In this document: positions 51,212-60,554 of the stretch, one piece after another
Layout of the letters: each line of letters opens with the position of its first letter
Numbering within the stretch: the stretch's first letter is position 1
From: Prevotella koreensis
GTDB taxonomy: Bacteria; Bacteroidota; Bacteroidia; Bacteroidales; Bacteroidaceae
NCBI RefSeq assembly: GCF_003977605.1
Contig: NZ_RYYU01000001.1
Span: 375,175-439,174 of the forward strand
Length of the DNA: 64,000 bases
Reading direction: 5' to 3'
Notes under the pieces: model-generated
Databases searched by the model: none
What the model was told of the DNA's origin: nothing
The model's input: the letters and a program-made list of their open reading frames with translations, nothing else
Made by a program: the position numbers and the translations under genes

Positions 51212-52393
51212 CTATTTCGCAAGTCGATATATTTCAATCATTTCTTTCTTGCTTAGTTTCTCAAGAGACCCGATGGTTATGCTACCTGCACGGCTGCATT
51301 TATCTGCCATTATTTCTATTTCTTCGTCGGTCACTTCGCGACCCATTATTTCTTTCATTGTTATGGGCATGCCAATCCTGTGCATGAAAGTCTCAAAGGC
51401 TTGTATTCCTTTCTCTGCCGTCTGTTCGGGAGATGTGAAATCGTTTTCTACGCCCATTACATTTACGGCGAAACGAACGAAGCGTGAGGTGTGGCGTGGG
51501 AGCATATATCGTGCCCAACTTGGCCATATCGCGGCAAGTCCGGCACCATGTGTCACTCCGAACAGTGCGCTCAACTCATGTTCGAGACGGTGGGTGGCGA
51601 AGTCTTTTTCCAGTCCGCATTCCGTAAGATTGTTGTGTGACAGGCTGCCTGCCCACATTATCTGCGCCCGGGCACGGTAGTCCTCCGGGTCGTGCATCAC
51701 GTCTAAGGTGCAGTTCATGACTGTTCGCAGCAATGCTTCGGCAATGGCATCGGTCAGTGTCATGTCCTGATGGCGACTGAAATAACGTTCCATAGTGTGC
51801 ATCATGATGTCTGTTGCCCCCGCGGCCGTTTGATATGGCGGCAGTGTGAATGTTCTTTCGGGATTCATTATTGCGAAACGGCAGCGGCACAGGTCGCTGT
51901 TTACGCCGCGCTTCAGCAGTCCCTCGTCTTTTGTTATCACGCAACTGTCGCTCATCTCGCTGCCTGCGGCAGGTATTGTAAGTACTGCGCCGATTGGGAG
52001 TGCGGCCTGAGGAGTGCTCTTTCCGTTCCAGAAGTCCCACACATCGCCGTCGTAGCATGCGCCGTATGCGATTGCTTTGGAAGAGTCGATTACGCTTCCG
52101 CCACCAACGGCGAGTATGAAATCGACACCTTCTTTTCGGCACAGGTCTATTCCTTTATATACCATTGAGAGCAGAGGGTTGGGAACAACGCCTCCGAGTT
52201 CTATGTGGCTGATGCCTTTTTCGTCAAGAAGTCTGAGCATCTTGTCGAGCAATCCGCTTTTCTTGGCACTGCCGCCACCGTAGTGTACGAGAACTTTCGT
52301 GCCACCATATTTCTTTACCAGTTCGGCCACTTTTTCTTCCGATTGTCTGCCAAACACCACTTGGGTGGGGGAATAATAATTGAAGTCTTTCAT
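51212..52393 (-). CDS. Iron-containing alcohol dehydrogenase, YqhD/BDH-like
   Basis: A 393-residue group III alcohol dehydrogenase. N-terminal NAD(P)-binding segment (LVHYGGGSAKKSG, then LAVGGGSVIDSSKA at about 90-103) and an alpha-helical metal domain. Asp near 195 and His in MMHTMER, RLEHE and GVTHGAGLA are the metal ligands. Such enzymes reduce aldehydes or butanal with NADPH. The product direction cannot be told from sequence. ATG 52393 (MKDFNYY) is the usual start. A divergent promoter region leads to the DUF4738 gene. Confidence 0.87.
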   Translation of the reverse strand: MKDFNYYSPTQVVFGRQSEEKVAELVKKYGGTKVLVHYGGGSAKKSGLLDKMLRLLDEKGISHIELGGVVPNPLLSMVYKGIDLCRKEGVDFILAVGGGSVIDSSKAIAYGACYDGDVWDFWNGKSTPQAALPIGAVLTIPAAGSEMSDSCVITKDEGLLKRGVNSDLCRCRFAIMNPERTFTLPPYQTAAGATDIMMHTMERYFSRHQDMTLTDAIAEALLRTVMNCTLDVMHDPEDYRARAQIMWAGSLSHNNLTECGLEKDFATHRLEHELSALFGVTHGAGLAAIWPSWARYMLPRHTSRFVRFAVNVMGVENDFTSPEQTAEKGIQAFETFMHRIGMPITMKEIMGREVTDEEIEIMADKCSRAGSITIGSLEKLSKKEMIEIYRLAK

Positions 52394-52476
52394 AGTTAGC
52401 AAAAATATTACGAATGCAAAAGTAATAAAAATAATTGGGAAAAGGCTAATAGGGGTAGGAAAAATCCCTTCCTTTT

Positions 52477-52507
52477 TTTGTTTCTTTGAAAAATAATGTT
52501 AACTTTG
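52477..52507 (+). promoter_or_regulatory. Promoter of the DUF4738-like lipoprotein
   Basis: TTTG (52477-52480), 19-base spacer, TAACTTTG (52500-52507): exact consensus, 22 bases before ATG 52530. Confidence 0.82.
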
Positions 52508-52529
52508 CAATCACATAGAAAAAGATAGT

Positions 52530-53207
52530 ATGTCACGATTGCTGTTTTTAATATCATTGTTCGTCTGCATTTCCTGTGGCATGGGAGATGCAAGGAAAGA
52601 TGGCATGCCTGCCGAAGTGGTGGATGTGAAAGGAGAGTTGATGTCGGTCATTGACACAACTAAATATTATCCGGTGAATTTTGTGTATTCAAATCCCGGC
52701 AACTATCCCAATGATGTTATTGTTACCGACCTTAATTGCGGGGAGGTGAGCGGCAATATTCTTGTGAGTTTGCCTGCGAGTGACATACGGCTGTTGGGCG
52801 ACTCGATATTCGTGATGCGCAATGTGCCGGGTATTGATGATGTGCTGGTGCTATGCAAGGGAAATGTTGACGTGATGTATAGTGCCAAGACAGAACCCTT
52901 TGACAGTCTCGCGCTCGACGCTCATGGCATGTTGCCGATATATGCAGACGGTGCTTTGAGTGCCGATGTAAATTCTTATAAATGGAAGAGTGGGGCGGCA
53001 CATGTATTCTTTTCCTATCAAGACCATGACATATACAGACTTAATGTCGCCGTATCGCCCAGAGGAAAGTTCGTTTGTAAAGATACGGAGGTCTCGGTTA
53101 TGGGGCGGAAAATTTCTTTTCGCGACCTGAAAGACAATGCCAAAATCAACACTTTCATGGCACAGATAGAGGCTGATATAAGCAAGATTATACAGGCGAG
53201 TCGTTAA
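52530..53207 (+). CDS. DUF4738-like lipoprotein
   Basis: A 225-residue predicted lipoprotein. The signal ends LFVCISC, lipidation near Cys16. The body is beta-rich with several Asp/Gly turns and no catalytic signature. The DUF4738 assignment is by general resemblance and is tentative. It precedes the nuo operon by 143 bp but has its own promoter, and the nuo promoter follows it. Confidence 0.6.
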   Translation: MSRLLFLISLFVCISCGMGDARKDGMPAEVVDVKGELMSVIDTTKYYPVNFVYSNPGNYPNDVIVTDLNCGEVSGNILVSLPASDIRLLGDSIFVMRNVPGIDDVLVLCKGNVDVMYSAKTEPFDSLALDAHGMLPIYADGALSADVNSYKWKSGAAHVFFSYQDHDIYRLNVAVSPRGKFVCKDTEVSVMGRKISFRDLKDNAKINTFMAQIEADISKIIQASR

Positions 53208-53277
53208 AATATTGTTGTCTTCACGCCTGTTTGGGGGTAAAAGGCAATAGCAAGGTGTTTTTTTTTCTTTTTAACTC

Positions 53278-53306
53278 TTTGGTTTGTGAATTAATTATTA
53301 CCTTTG
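53278..53306 (+). promoter_or_regulatory. nuo operon promoter
   Basis: TTTG (53278-53281), 17-base spacer (slightly short), and TACCTTTG (53299-53306), about 45 bases before the nuoA ATG at 53351. Confidence 0.6.
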
Positions 53307-53350
53307 CAGCCGATTGAGAAATCAAAAAAATAAATATATTCTAAACCTTT

Positions 53351-53701
53351 ATGAATTTTACTTTGTTGATTACCGTCTTTTTGACGGCTATCGTATTGGT
53401 GGCAGGGGCGTATGTCATCGCGAAACTTATCGGCCCCCGTTCCTACAACAAGGTGAAGGGCGAACCTTTTGAGTGTGGTATTCCTACGCGTGGTTCGTCG
53501 TGGATACCTATGTCTGTGGGTTACTACCTATTCGCAATCCTGTTTCTCATGTTCGATGTGGAAACCCTTTTCCTCTATCCATGGGCAGTGGTTGTTAAGC
53601 AGTATGGCCCGATGGCTCTTGTCAGCATCGGGTTCTTCCTGTTAGTACTTGTATTTGGCTTGGCATACGCCTGGCGGAAAGGAGCGTTGGAATGGAAGTG
53701 A
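53351..53701 (+). CDS. nuoA: NADH-quinone oxidoreductase subunit A
   Basis: A 116-residue membrane subunit with three helices (about 3-25, 58-80, 88-108). The loop KGEPFECGIPTRGS carries the conserved Cys of NuoA that reports the active/deactive state. FLMFDVETLFLYPWAV is the family signature. First gene of a ten-gene operon; it overlaps nuoB by 10 bases. Confidence 0.95.
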   Translation: MNFTLLITVFLTAIVLVAGAYVIAKLIGPRSYNKVKGEPFECGIPTRGSSWIPMSVGYYLFAILFLMFDVETLFLYPWAVVVKQYGPMALVSIGFFLLVLVFGLAYAWRKGALEWK

Positions 53702-54441
53702 GAAAGCCGAAAATCAAAAGCATTCCTTACGCCGAGTTTAAGGACAATGAGGGTCTTGAGAAAATCGTAAACGAACTCCACGAAGGTGGGGTTAATGTCG
53801 TTACGGGCAATCTTGACCAACTCATCAACTGGGGGCGTTCAAACTCCCTATGGTCGTTGACTTTCGCCACGAGTTGCTGCGGTATCGAGTTCATGGCCGT
53901 GGGCTGTGCCCGCTATGACTTTGCGCGTTTCGGATTTGAGGTTACGCGTAACTCGCCACGTCAGGCAGACCTCATCATGTGTGCCGGTACGATAACCCAC
54001 AAGATGGCTCCTGCGCTGAAGCGTCTCTATGATGAGATGGCCGAACCGAAGTATGTTATTGCAGTGGGCGGATGTGCCATAAGTGGCGGCCCGTTCAAGT
54101 CGAGTTATCATGTAGTGAAAGGCATCGAGGAAATCGTGCCGGTAGATGTGTTTATCCCCGGCTGTCCACCGCGTCCGGAAGCAATCATGTATGGCATGAT
54201 GCAACTGCAGCGCAAGGTGAAGATTGAGAAATTCTTCGGTGGAGTGAACCATAAGCAGAACGAGAAAGAACGCGAACTCGGACTGAGCAACGAGGCTCTG
54301 ATCTACGGAAAGAAACCTATTGTGGTGACCAATGTGCCCGAAGACTTCAAAATGGAGCGCGAGGCACTTGACGGAAAGCCTGCTGACATAAAGCCGGCCG
54401 CACCCGAAGTTCAACAAAAAACAGAGGAGGACGCGAAATGA
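53692..54441 (+). CDS. nuoB: NADH-quinone oxidoreductase subunit B
   Basis: A 249-residue peripheral-arm subunit that holds cluster N2 next to the quinone site. Ligands are C62 and C63 in TSCCGIEFM, the Cys in VGGCAIS, and the Cys in PGCPPRPE. An extra hydrophilic C-terminal tail (about 190-249) is longer than in E. coli. It overlaps nuoCD by 4 bases, a coupling arrangement. Confidence 0.96.
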   Translation: MEVRKPKIKSIPYAEFKDNEGLEKIVNELHEGGVNVVTGNLDQLINWGRSNSLWSLTFATSCCGIEFMAVGCARYDFARFGFEVTRNSPRQADLIMCAGTITHKMAPALKRLYDEMAEPKYVIAVGGCAISGGPFKSSYHVVKGIEEIVPVDVFIPGCPPRPEAIMYGMMQLQRKVKIEKFFGGVNHKQNEKERELGLSNEALIYGKKPIVVTNVPEDFKMEREALDGKPADIKPAAPEVQQKTEEDAK

Positions 54442-56000
54442 AATTAGAGAACATTATATTCGATTTCGATAAGTTCGCCTCTGAAATGGTGAACTTGAAA
54501 GAGAAGAAACACTTCGACTATCTTGTAACAATAGTAGGAGAAGATTTCGGCGAGGAAGGACTTGGCTGCATCTATATTCTTGAAAATACCGAGACCAACG
54601 AGCGCATCAGCGTGAAGATGATGGCAAAGCAGGTGGGTGACGATTATGTTATACCTACCACATACCATATCTGGAAGGGCTCTAATCTTTTGGAGCGTGA
54701 GGTGTTTGACTTCTATGGCATAAAGTTCCTTGGTCATCCCGATATGCGCCGACTCTATTTGAGAAACGATTTCGAGGGTTATCCGTTCAGAAAAGATTAT
54801 AAACCGAAAGAAGGATATTCGCTTGAGGACGACCAAGAACCCGACTACGGAATGGAATATTCGCTTGGGGCAGACGGTAAACTCGTTTCCAAGCAGAACA
54901 AATTGTTCACCGACGACGAATATGTTATTAATATAGGTCCGCAGCACCCGTCAACTCACGGTGTGCTACGACTGCAGACAGTCATCGACGGTGAGACCAT
55001 AAAGAGGATTTATCCGCACCTCGGATATATACACCGTGGTATAGAAAAGATGTGTGAGGAATATACTTATCCGCAGACTCTTGCCCTCACAGACCGTCTT
55101 AACTATCTCGCAGCGATGATGCACCGCCATGCGTTGGTGGGCGTGATTGAGGAGGCTATGGGCATAGAACTCAGCGACCGAATAAAGTATATACGCACAA
55201 TAATGGACGAGTTGCAACGTATCGACGGACATCTTCTGTATCTTGGTTGCTGTGCTCAGGACCTCGGTGCCCTCACCGCCTTCCTGTATTGCATGCGCGA
55301 CCGTGAGCATGTGCTCAACGTTATGGAAGAGACTACCGGCGGACGACTCATTCAGAACTACTACCGCATTGGTGGTTTGCAAGACGACATCGACCCGAAC
55401 TTCGTGGAGAACGTTAAGAAACTATGTACTTATCTCAAGCCTATGATAAAGGAATACATGGATGTGTTTGGCGATAACGTCATCACACACCGGCGTTTCG
55501 AGAACGTAGGAACAATGGATAAGGAGAATATCATCAGTTACGGAGTGTCCGGTGCGTCAGGACGTGCAAGCGGTTGGAAAAACGATGTGCGAAAGAATCA
55601 CCCCTACGACATGTATGACAAAGTGGAGTGGGAGCAGGTTACATGCGACACTTGCGACTCCATGGGACGCTATATGATACGTATCAATGAATTGAAACAG
55701 AGCATACGCATCATCGAACAACTGATAGACAATATTCCGGAGGGAGAATACTACATCAAGCAGAAACCTATAATAAAGGTTCCTGAAGGACAATGGTACT
55801 TCTCCGTGGAGGGAACAAGCGGCGAGATAGGTGTATATCTCGACTCTCGTGGCGACAAGACACCATACCGACTGAAACTCCGTCCGATGGGACTGACGCT
55901 TATCGGAGCAATGGACGAGATGTTGCGCGGCGAGAAAATTGCCGACCTCGTGACCACCGGAGCGGCGTTGGATTTCGTTATTCCTGACATTGACCGGTAA
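54438..56000 (+). CDS. nuoC: NADH-quinone oxidoreductase fused subunit C/D
   Basis: A 520-residue fusion. The NuoC part (about 1-130) has EREVFDFYGIKFLGHPDMRR. The NuoD part (about 160-520) has PQHPSTHGVLR and HRGIEKM of the quinone cavity. The end ALDFVIPDIDR is the standard NuoD C-terminus. The fusion is usual in Bacteroidetes. It joins the quinone-binding module to the hydrogenase-like core. Confidence 0.95.
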   Translation: MKLENIIFDFDKFASEMVNLKEKKHFDYLVTIVGEDFGEEGLGCIYILENTETNERISVKMMAKQVGDDYVIPTTYHIWKGSNLLEREVFDFYGIKFLGHPDMRRLYLRNDFEGYPFRKDYKPKEGYSLEDDQEPDYGMEYSLGADGKLVSKQNKLFTDDEYVINIGPQHPSTHGVLRLQTVIDGETIKRIYPHLGYIHRGIEKMCEEYTYPQTLALTDRLNYLAAMMHRHALVGVIEEAMGIELSDRIKYIRTIMDELQRIDGHLLYLGCCAQDLGALTAFLYCMRDREHVLNVMEETTGGRLIQNYYRIGGLQDDIDPNFVENVKKLCTYLKPMIKEYMDVFGDNVITHRRFENVGTMDKENIISYGVSGASGRASGWKNDVRKNHPYDMYDKVEWEQVTCDTCDSMGRYMIRINELKQSIRIIEQLIDNIPEGEYYIKQKPIIKVPEGQWYFSVEGTSGEIGVYLDSRGDKTPYRLKLRPMGLTLIGAMDEMLRGEKIADLVTTGAALDFVIPDIDR

Positions 56001-56033
56001 TAGAAAACTTATAATAGAAAACAGATAATCATT

Positions 56034-57122
56034 ATGTTCGACTTTAATATAGTTACACAATGGTTCGACGGGTTGCTTCGCCAGACACTTGGCTTGAGTA
56101 ATTTTTGGTCGATTCTTATTGAGTGCGTGGTAGTGGGATTGCTTATTCTCACGGCCTATGCGCTCATTGCTATGGTGTTGATATTCATGGAGCGTAAGGT
56201 GTGTGCCTACTTCCAGTGTCGTCTCGGTCCGATGCGTGTCGGTCCGTGGGGACTGTTGCAGGTTATTGCCGACGTGTTGAAGATGCTCATCAAAGAGATT
56301 TTCTTCGTAGATAAGGCAGACAAGTTCCTGTATATCATTGCTCCGATTTTCGTCATCATGGCTTCCGTGGGCACGTTCTCGTTCCTTCCTTGGAACAAGG
56401 GTGCCGTTGTGCTCGATTTCAACGTTGGTATTTTCCTCCTCACCGCCGTTTCTTCTATCGGTGTGGTTGGAATGTTTATGGCCGGTTGGGGTTCAAACAA
56501 CAAGTATTCTGTGGTGAGTGCCATGCGTGGTGCTGTGCAAATGATTTCTTATGAAATGTCACTTTGTCTCTGTCTCATTTCTGCCGTGATACTTACAGGT
56601 ACGATGCAGATGAGCGGAATTGTAGAGGCACAGACCGGTCCTTGGCAGTGGCTGATCTTCAAGGGGCACATTCCGGCTATCATCGCTTTCCTCGTGTTCC
56701 TCGTTGCAGGTAATGCAGAGGCCAACCGCGGACCGTTCGACCTTGCAGAGGCCGAGAGCGAACTTACCGCAGGCTATCATACCGAATATTCCGGTATGGG
56801 CTTCGGTTTCTATTACTTGGCAGAATACCTCAATCTTTTCGTTATTTCAGGCATTGCCGCTACCGTATTCCTCGGTGGATGGGCACCAATCAATATCGGT
56901 GTCGCCGCTTTCGACGGTGTTATGGATATGATTCCCGGTTTCGTATGGTTCTTCGGCAAGGCATTTCTTGTGGTTTGGCTCTTGATGTGGGTGCGTTGGA
57001 CGTTCCCACGCCTGCGCATTGACCAGATACTGAAGTTAGAATGGAAATATCTTATGCCGCTTTCTCTCATCAATATCGTACTGATGACAGTTATCGTGGC
57101 TCTGGGTATATATATTAAATAA
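56034..57122 (+). CDS. nuoH: NADH-quinone oxidoreductase subunit H
   Basis: A 362-residue membrane subunit with eight helices that forms the quinone-chamber roof. FMERKVCAYFQCRLGPMRVG and the FDLAEAESELTAGYHTEYSG loop (about 235-254) are diagnostic. It lies 33 bp after nuoCD, next to nuoI. Confidence 0.95.
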   Translation: MFDFNIVTQWFDGLLRQTLGLSNFWSILIECVVVGLLILTAYALIAMVLIFMERKVCAYFQCRLGPMRVGPWGLLQVIADVLKMLIKEIFFVDKADKFLYIIAPIFVIMASVGTFSFLPWNKGAVVLDFNVGIFLLTAVSSIGVVGMFMAGWGSNNKYSVVSAMRGAVQMISYEMSLCLCLISAVILTGTMQMSGIVEAQTGPWQWLIFKGHIPAIIAFLVFLVAGNAEANRGPFDLAEAESELTAGYHTEYSGMGFGFYYLAEYLNLFVISGIAATVFLGGWAPINIGVAAFDGVMDMIPGFVWFFGKAFLVVWLLMWVRWTFPRLRIDQILKLEWKYLMPLSLINIVLMTVIVALGIYIK

Positions 57123-57132
57123 GGTATAGAAT

Positions 57133-57666
57133 ATGGAAAACAACAAATCATATTTCGGAGAGGTTGGCAGTGCAATGAAAACCCTCTGCGTTGGAATGAA
57201 GACAACGCTGAAGGAGTATTTCACGCCGAAGTCAACCGAACAATACCCGGAGAATCGCAAGACAACGCTACATGTGGCGCAACGCCATCGTGGAAGGTTG
57301 GTCTTCAAACGTGATGAGAATGGCGCATACAAGTGCACTTCCTGTCTGATGTGTGAGAAGGCTTGTCCGAACGGCACGATAAGCATCGTGTCTGAAATGG
57401 TGACAAACGAGGAAACGGGCAGAAAGAAGCGCGAACTGCGCGACTATCGTTACGACCTTGGCGACTGTATGTTCTGTCAGTTGTGCACCAATGCTTGTAA
57501 CTTTGATGCCATCGAGTTTACAAACGATTTCGAGAATGCGGTATTCGACCGCGATGCTCTTGTGCTTCATCTCGACAAAGAAGTCTATCAAGGCGGTTCG
57601 TTACCTAAACTGATAGAAGGTGGCGCACCGATGGAAATCGGTAAGTTTAATACTAAAAAGAAGTAA
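57133..57666 (+). CDS. nuoI: NADH-quinone oxidoreductase subunit I
   Basis: A 177-residue subunit with two 4Fe-4S clusters (N6a, N6b): CTSCLMCEKACP (about 71-82) and CMFCQLCTNACNFDAIE (about 114-130) in CxxCxxCxxxC spacing. A C-terminal extension with Lys-rich end follows. It links the peripheral arm to NuoB. Confidence 0.95.
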   Translation: MENNKSYFGEVGSAMKTLCVGMKTTLKEYFTPKSTEQYPENRKTTLHVAQRHRGRLVFKRDENGAYKCTSCLMCEKACPNGTISIVSEMVTNEETGRKKRELRDYRYDLGDCMFCQLCTNACNFDAIEFTNDFENAVFDRDALVLHLDKEVYQGGSLPKLIEGGAPMEIGKFNTKKK

Positions 57667-57672
57667 GGAGAA

Positions 57673-58185
57673 ATGGCTAATATAATCGTATTTGCAATTC
57701 TCGCAGTGGTAATCCTTGGCTCTGCCATTCTTTGCGTTACCACTAAGCGTATAATGAGAGCAGCGACTTTCTTGTTGTTCGTTCTCTTCGGTGTTGCAGG
57801 TCTCTATTTCCTGCTTGGCTACACCTATCTTGGAGCGGCACAGATTTCTGTATATGCCGGTGGTATCACAATGGTTTATATCTTCGCGATACAACTGGTA
57901 AACAAGCGTGCGTTGCAAGGTCTTGTGGAGCATGTTAAGGGAAGCCGTATCATTTTCGGCGCTCTTGTCACTCTGGCCGGACTTGCCACAGTCGTGGTAG
58001 TGTTCCTTAAGAATCAGTTCATCAATAATTTCGCAAAACTTCCTGATGTTGAAGTCAACGTCGAAACAATCGGAAACCAACTCGTTGGTGCCGATAAGTA
58101 CGGCTATGTGTTGCCTTTCGAGTTCATTTCGGTGTTCCTCCTGGCATGTATCATCGGTGGTATTGTAATTTCAAGAAAGGATTAA
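57673..58185 (+). CDS. nuoJ: NADH-quinone oxidoreductase subunit J
   Basis: A 170-residue membrane subunit with five helices. AATFLLFVLFGVAGLYFLLG and YAGGITMVYIFAIQLV match the NuoJ core helices that carry the pi-bulge linked to proton movement. It lies 6 bp after nuoI and 3 bp before nuoK. Confidence 0.92.
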   Translation: MANIIVFAILAVVILGSAILCVTTKRIMRAATFLLFVLFGVAGLYFLLGYTYLGAAQISVYAGGITMVYIFAIQLVNKRALQGLVEHVKGSRIIFGALVTLAGLATVVVVFLKNQFINNFAKLPDVEVNVETIGNQLVGADKYGYVLPFEFISVFLLACIIGGIVISRKD

Positions 58186-58188
58186 GCA

Positions 58189-58500
58189 ATGATGGTACCA
58201 GTAGAATATTATTTCGTGTTATCTGCACTGTTGTTCTTTATTGGGGTCTATGGTTTCATTTCTCGCCGTAATCTCATTGCCATGCTCATCTCGGTTGAGC
58301 TGATACTTAACTCTGTAGATATAAATTTTGCCGCTTTCAACCGCATACTCTATCCGGGCATGCTCGACGGTTTCTTCTTCACTCTCTTCTCAATCGGTGT
58401 GAGTGCCGCAGAGACTGCAGTGGCAATTGCTATAATTATAAATGTCTTCCGCAATTTCAAAAGCGACTCGGTTGACAGCATCAAAGAACTTAGAAATTAA
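58189..58500 (+). CDS. nuoK: NADH-quinone oxidoreductase subunit K
   Basis: A 103-residue membrane subunit with three helices. The conserved Glu residues lie in SVELILNSVDINFAAF (about 35-50) and SAAETAVAIAI (about 74-84), which form the proton path. The length is the usual 100. Confidence 0.95.
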   Translation: MMVPVEYYFVLSALLFFIGVYGFISRRNLIAMLISVELILNSVDINFAAFNRILYPGMLDGFFFTLFSIGVSAAETAVAIAIIINVFRNFKSDSVDSIKELRN

Positions 58501-58526
58501 TATCATTAAAGTTTCAGAATTTCATT

Positions 58527-60515
58527 ATGGATTACAGTTATTCTTTTTTGATACTGCTTCTGCCGCTGCTATCGTTCGTCATTATCGGACTTGCGGGCAT
58601 GAAGATGTCTCATAAGGTGGCAGGATTAATCGGAACCACGTCTCTCGGCTTGGTAACCGTACTGTCATATTACACTGCATTTGTATATTTCACGGCCGAC
58701 AGGGTGAATGATGTATATCAGACAATCGTTCCCTATAACTTCACATGGCTTCCATTAGGTGCTCTTCATTTTGACATCGGTATCCTTCTCGACCCGATTT
58801 CGGTGATGATGCTCATTGTGATTTCCACTGTAAGTTTCATGGTGCATATCTATTCGTTCGGATATATGCACGGAGAGAAAGGTTTCCAGCGTTACTACGC
58901 TTTTCTTTCGCTCTTCACCATGTCTATGCTCGGACTCGTGTTGGCTACCAACATCTTCCAGATGTATCTCTTTTGGGAACTTGTGGGTGTGAGTTCATAC
59001 CTCCTCATCGGTTTCTATTATCCCACTCATTCTGCGGTTGCCGCATCAAAGAAAGCGTTCATTGTTACCCGCTTCGCAGACCTTTTCTTCCTCATCGGTA
59101 TCTTGCTGTTCGGTTATTACACACAGTCGTTCAGTTTCAGTTTTGCCGGTGACATAGTGATGGCTCAGGGCACAGAGCCTTTCATCACCGCTAACGTTGC
59201 CAAGGCAGTTGCTGCCGGTGGCTTCATCATACCTACCGCGCTGGTGCTTATGTTCATCGGAGGTGCAGGTAAGTCTGCAATGTTCCCGCTGCACATTTGG
59301 CTTCCGGACGCAATGGAAGGCCCGACACCTGTCAGTGCGCTTATCCATGCCGCAACGATGGTCGTTGCCGGTGTGTTCCAGATTGCACGCATGTTCCCAT
59401 TGTGGATAGAATATGCGCCAAACCAGATGAGCATTGTCGTGGTTATAGGTGCTTTCACCGCTTTCTATGCCGCTGCTGTTGCATGTGCACAGAGCGACAT
59501 CAAGCGTGTGCTTGCTTTCTCTACAATCTCACAGATAGCATTCATGATGGTGGCACTCGGTGTTTCAATGCCGGGACATCACGGCGAGTTGCTTGATGAC
59601 CATGCACAATTAGGCTACATGGCTTCAATGTTCCATCTCTTCACCCATGCCATGTTCAAAGCATGTCTGTTCCTCGGTGCGGGATGTATCATACACGCTG
59701 TTCACTCCAACGAGATGTCAATGATGGGCGGATTGCGCAAATATATGCCGATCACTCACATCACATTCCTCATCTCCTGCCTTGCAATCGCGGGAATACC
59801 GTTCTTCTCAGGATTCAGTTCAAAGGACGAAATCATCTCCGCTTGCTTCGCATACAGTCCTATATGTGGCTGGTGGATGACAGGTGTTGCTGCCATGACG
59901 GCATTCTATATGTTCCGTCTCTACTTCGGAATATTCTGGGGAACGGAGAACAAAGAGGCTCATGCCGCTCACACTCCGCATGAAGCACCACTCACAATGA
60001 CGCTTCCTCTGATTATCCTTTGTGTGATAACCGTTGGTGTCGGCATATACACAACACTTGCAGGTTTCCTCGATTGGGGTGGAAGTTTTGGTAGTTTCGT
60101 CACAGCTTCAGGCAAAGACTACACCATTCACTTCGATACCAAAATTGCGTTTACATCTACCATTATAGCGATATGTGCCATAGCACTTGCCACCTATATA
60201 TATAAAGGTGAGAAGCAACCTGTTGCCGACCGTCTGTATAAGATATTCCCACGCCTGCATCGTGCTGCATACAAGCGTTTCTACATGGACGAGGTGTGGA
60301 TGTTCGTGACTCATAAGATTATTTTCCGCTTCTTCTCTCGCCCGATAGCATGGTTCGACCGTCACTGTGTTGATGGCACTTTCAACTTCATGGCGTGGGG
60401 AGCTAACGAGGCAGGCGAGAGCCTTCGTCCTTGGCAGAGCGGAGATGTGCGCCAGTATGCAGTATGGTTCCTGACAGGTTCCGTTGCACTTGCACTTATA
60501 CTGTTGGCAATATAA
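58527..60515 (+). CDS. nuoL: NADH-quinone oxidoreductase subunit L
   Basis: A 662-residue antiporter-like pump subunit with about 14-16 helices. LFWELVGVSSYLLIGFYY holds the key Glu; GGAGKSAMFPLHIWLPDAME, then GPTPVSALIHAATMV, is the conserved Lys/His region. The C-terminal lateral-helix part (about 520-662) is present. It lies 26 bp after nuoK. Confidence 0.95.
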   Translation: MDYSYSFLILLLPLLSFVIIGLAGMKMSHKVAGLIGTTSLGLVTVLSYYTAFVYFTADRVNDVYQTIVPYNFTWLPLGALHFDIGILLDPISVMMLIVISTVSFMVHIYSFGYMHGEKGFQRYYAFLSLFTMSMLGLVLATNIFQMYLFWELVGVSSYLLIGFYYPTHSAVAASKKAFIVTRFADLFFLIGILLFGYYTQSFSFSFAGDIVMAQGTEPFITANVAKAVAAGGFIIPTALVLMFIGGAGKSAMFPLHIWLPDAMEGPTPVSALIHAATMVVAGVFQIARMFPLWIEYAPNQMSIVVVIGAFTAFYAAAVACAQSDIKRVLAFSTISQIAFMMVALGVSMPGHHGELLDDHAQLGYMASMFHLFTHAMFKACLFLGAGCIIHAVHSNEMSMMGGLRKYMPITHITFLISCLAIAGIPFFSGFSSKDEIISACFAYSPICGWWMTGVAAMTAFYMFRLYFGIFWGTENKEAHAAHTPHEAPLTMTLPLIILCVITVGVGIYTTLAGFLDWGGSFGSFVTASGKDYTIHFDTKIAFTSTIIAICAIALATYIYKGEKQPVADRLYKIFPRLHRAAYKRFYMDEVWMFVTHKIIFRFFSRPIAWFDRHCVDGTFNFMAWGANEAGESLRPWQSGDVRQYAVWFLTGSVALALILLAI

Positions 60516-60554
60516 TACATTAAAATAACAAATTGTTAAATAGTAAATAGAATT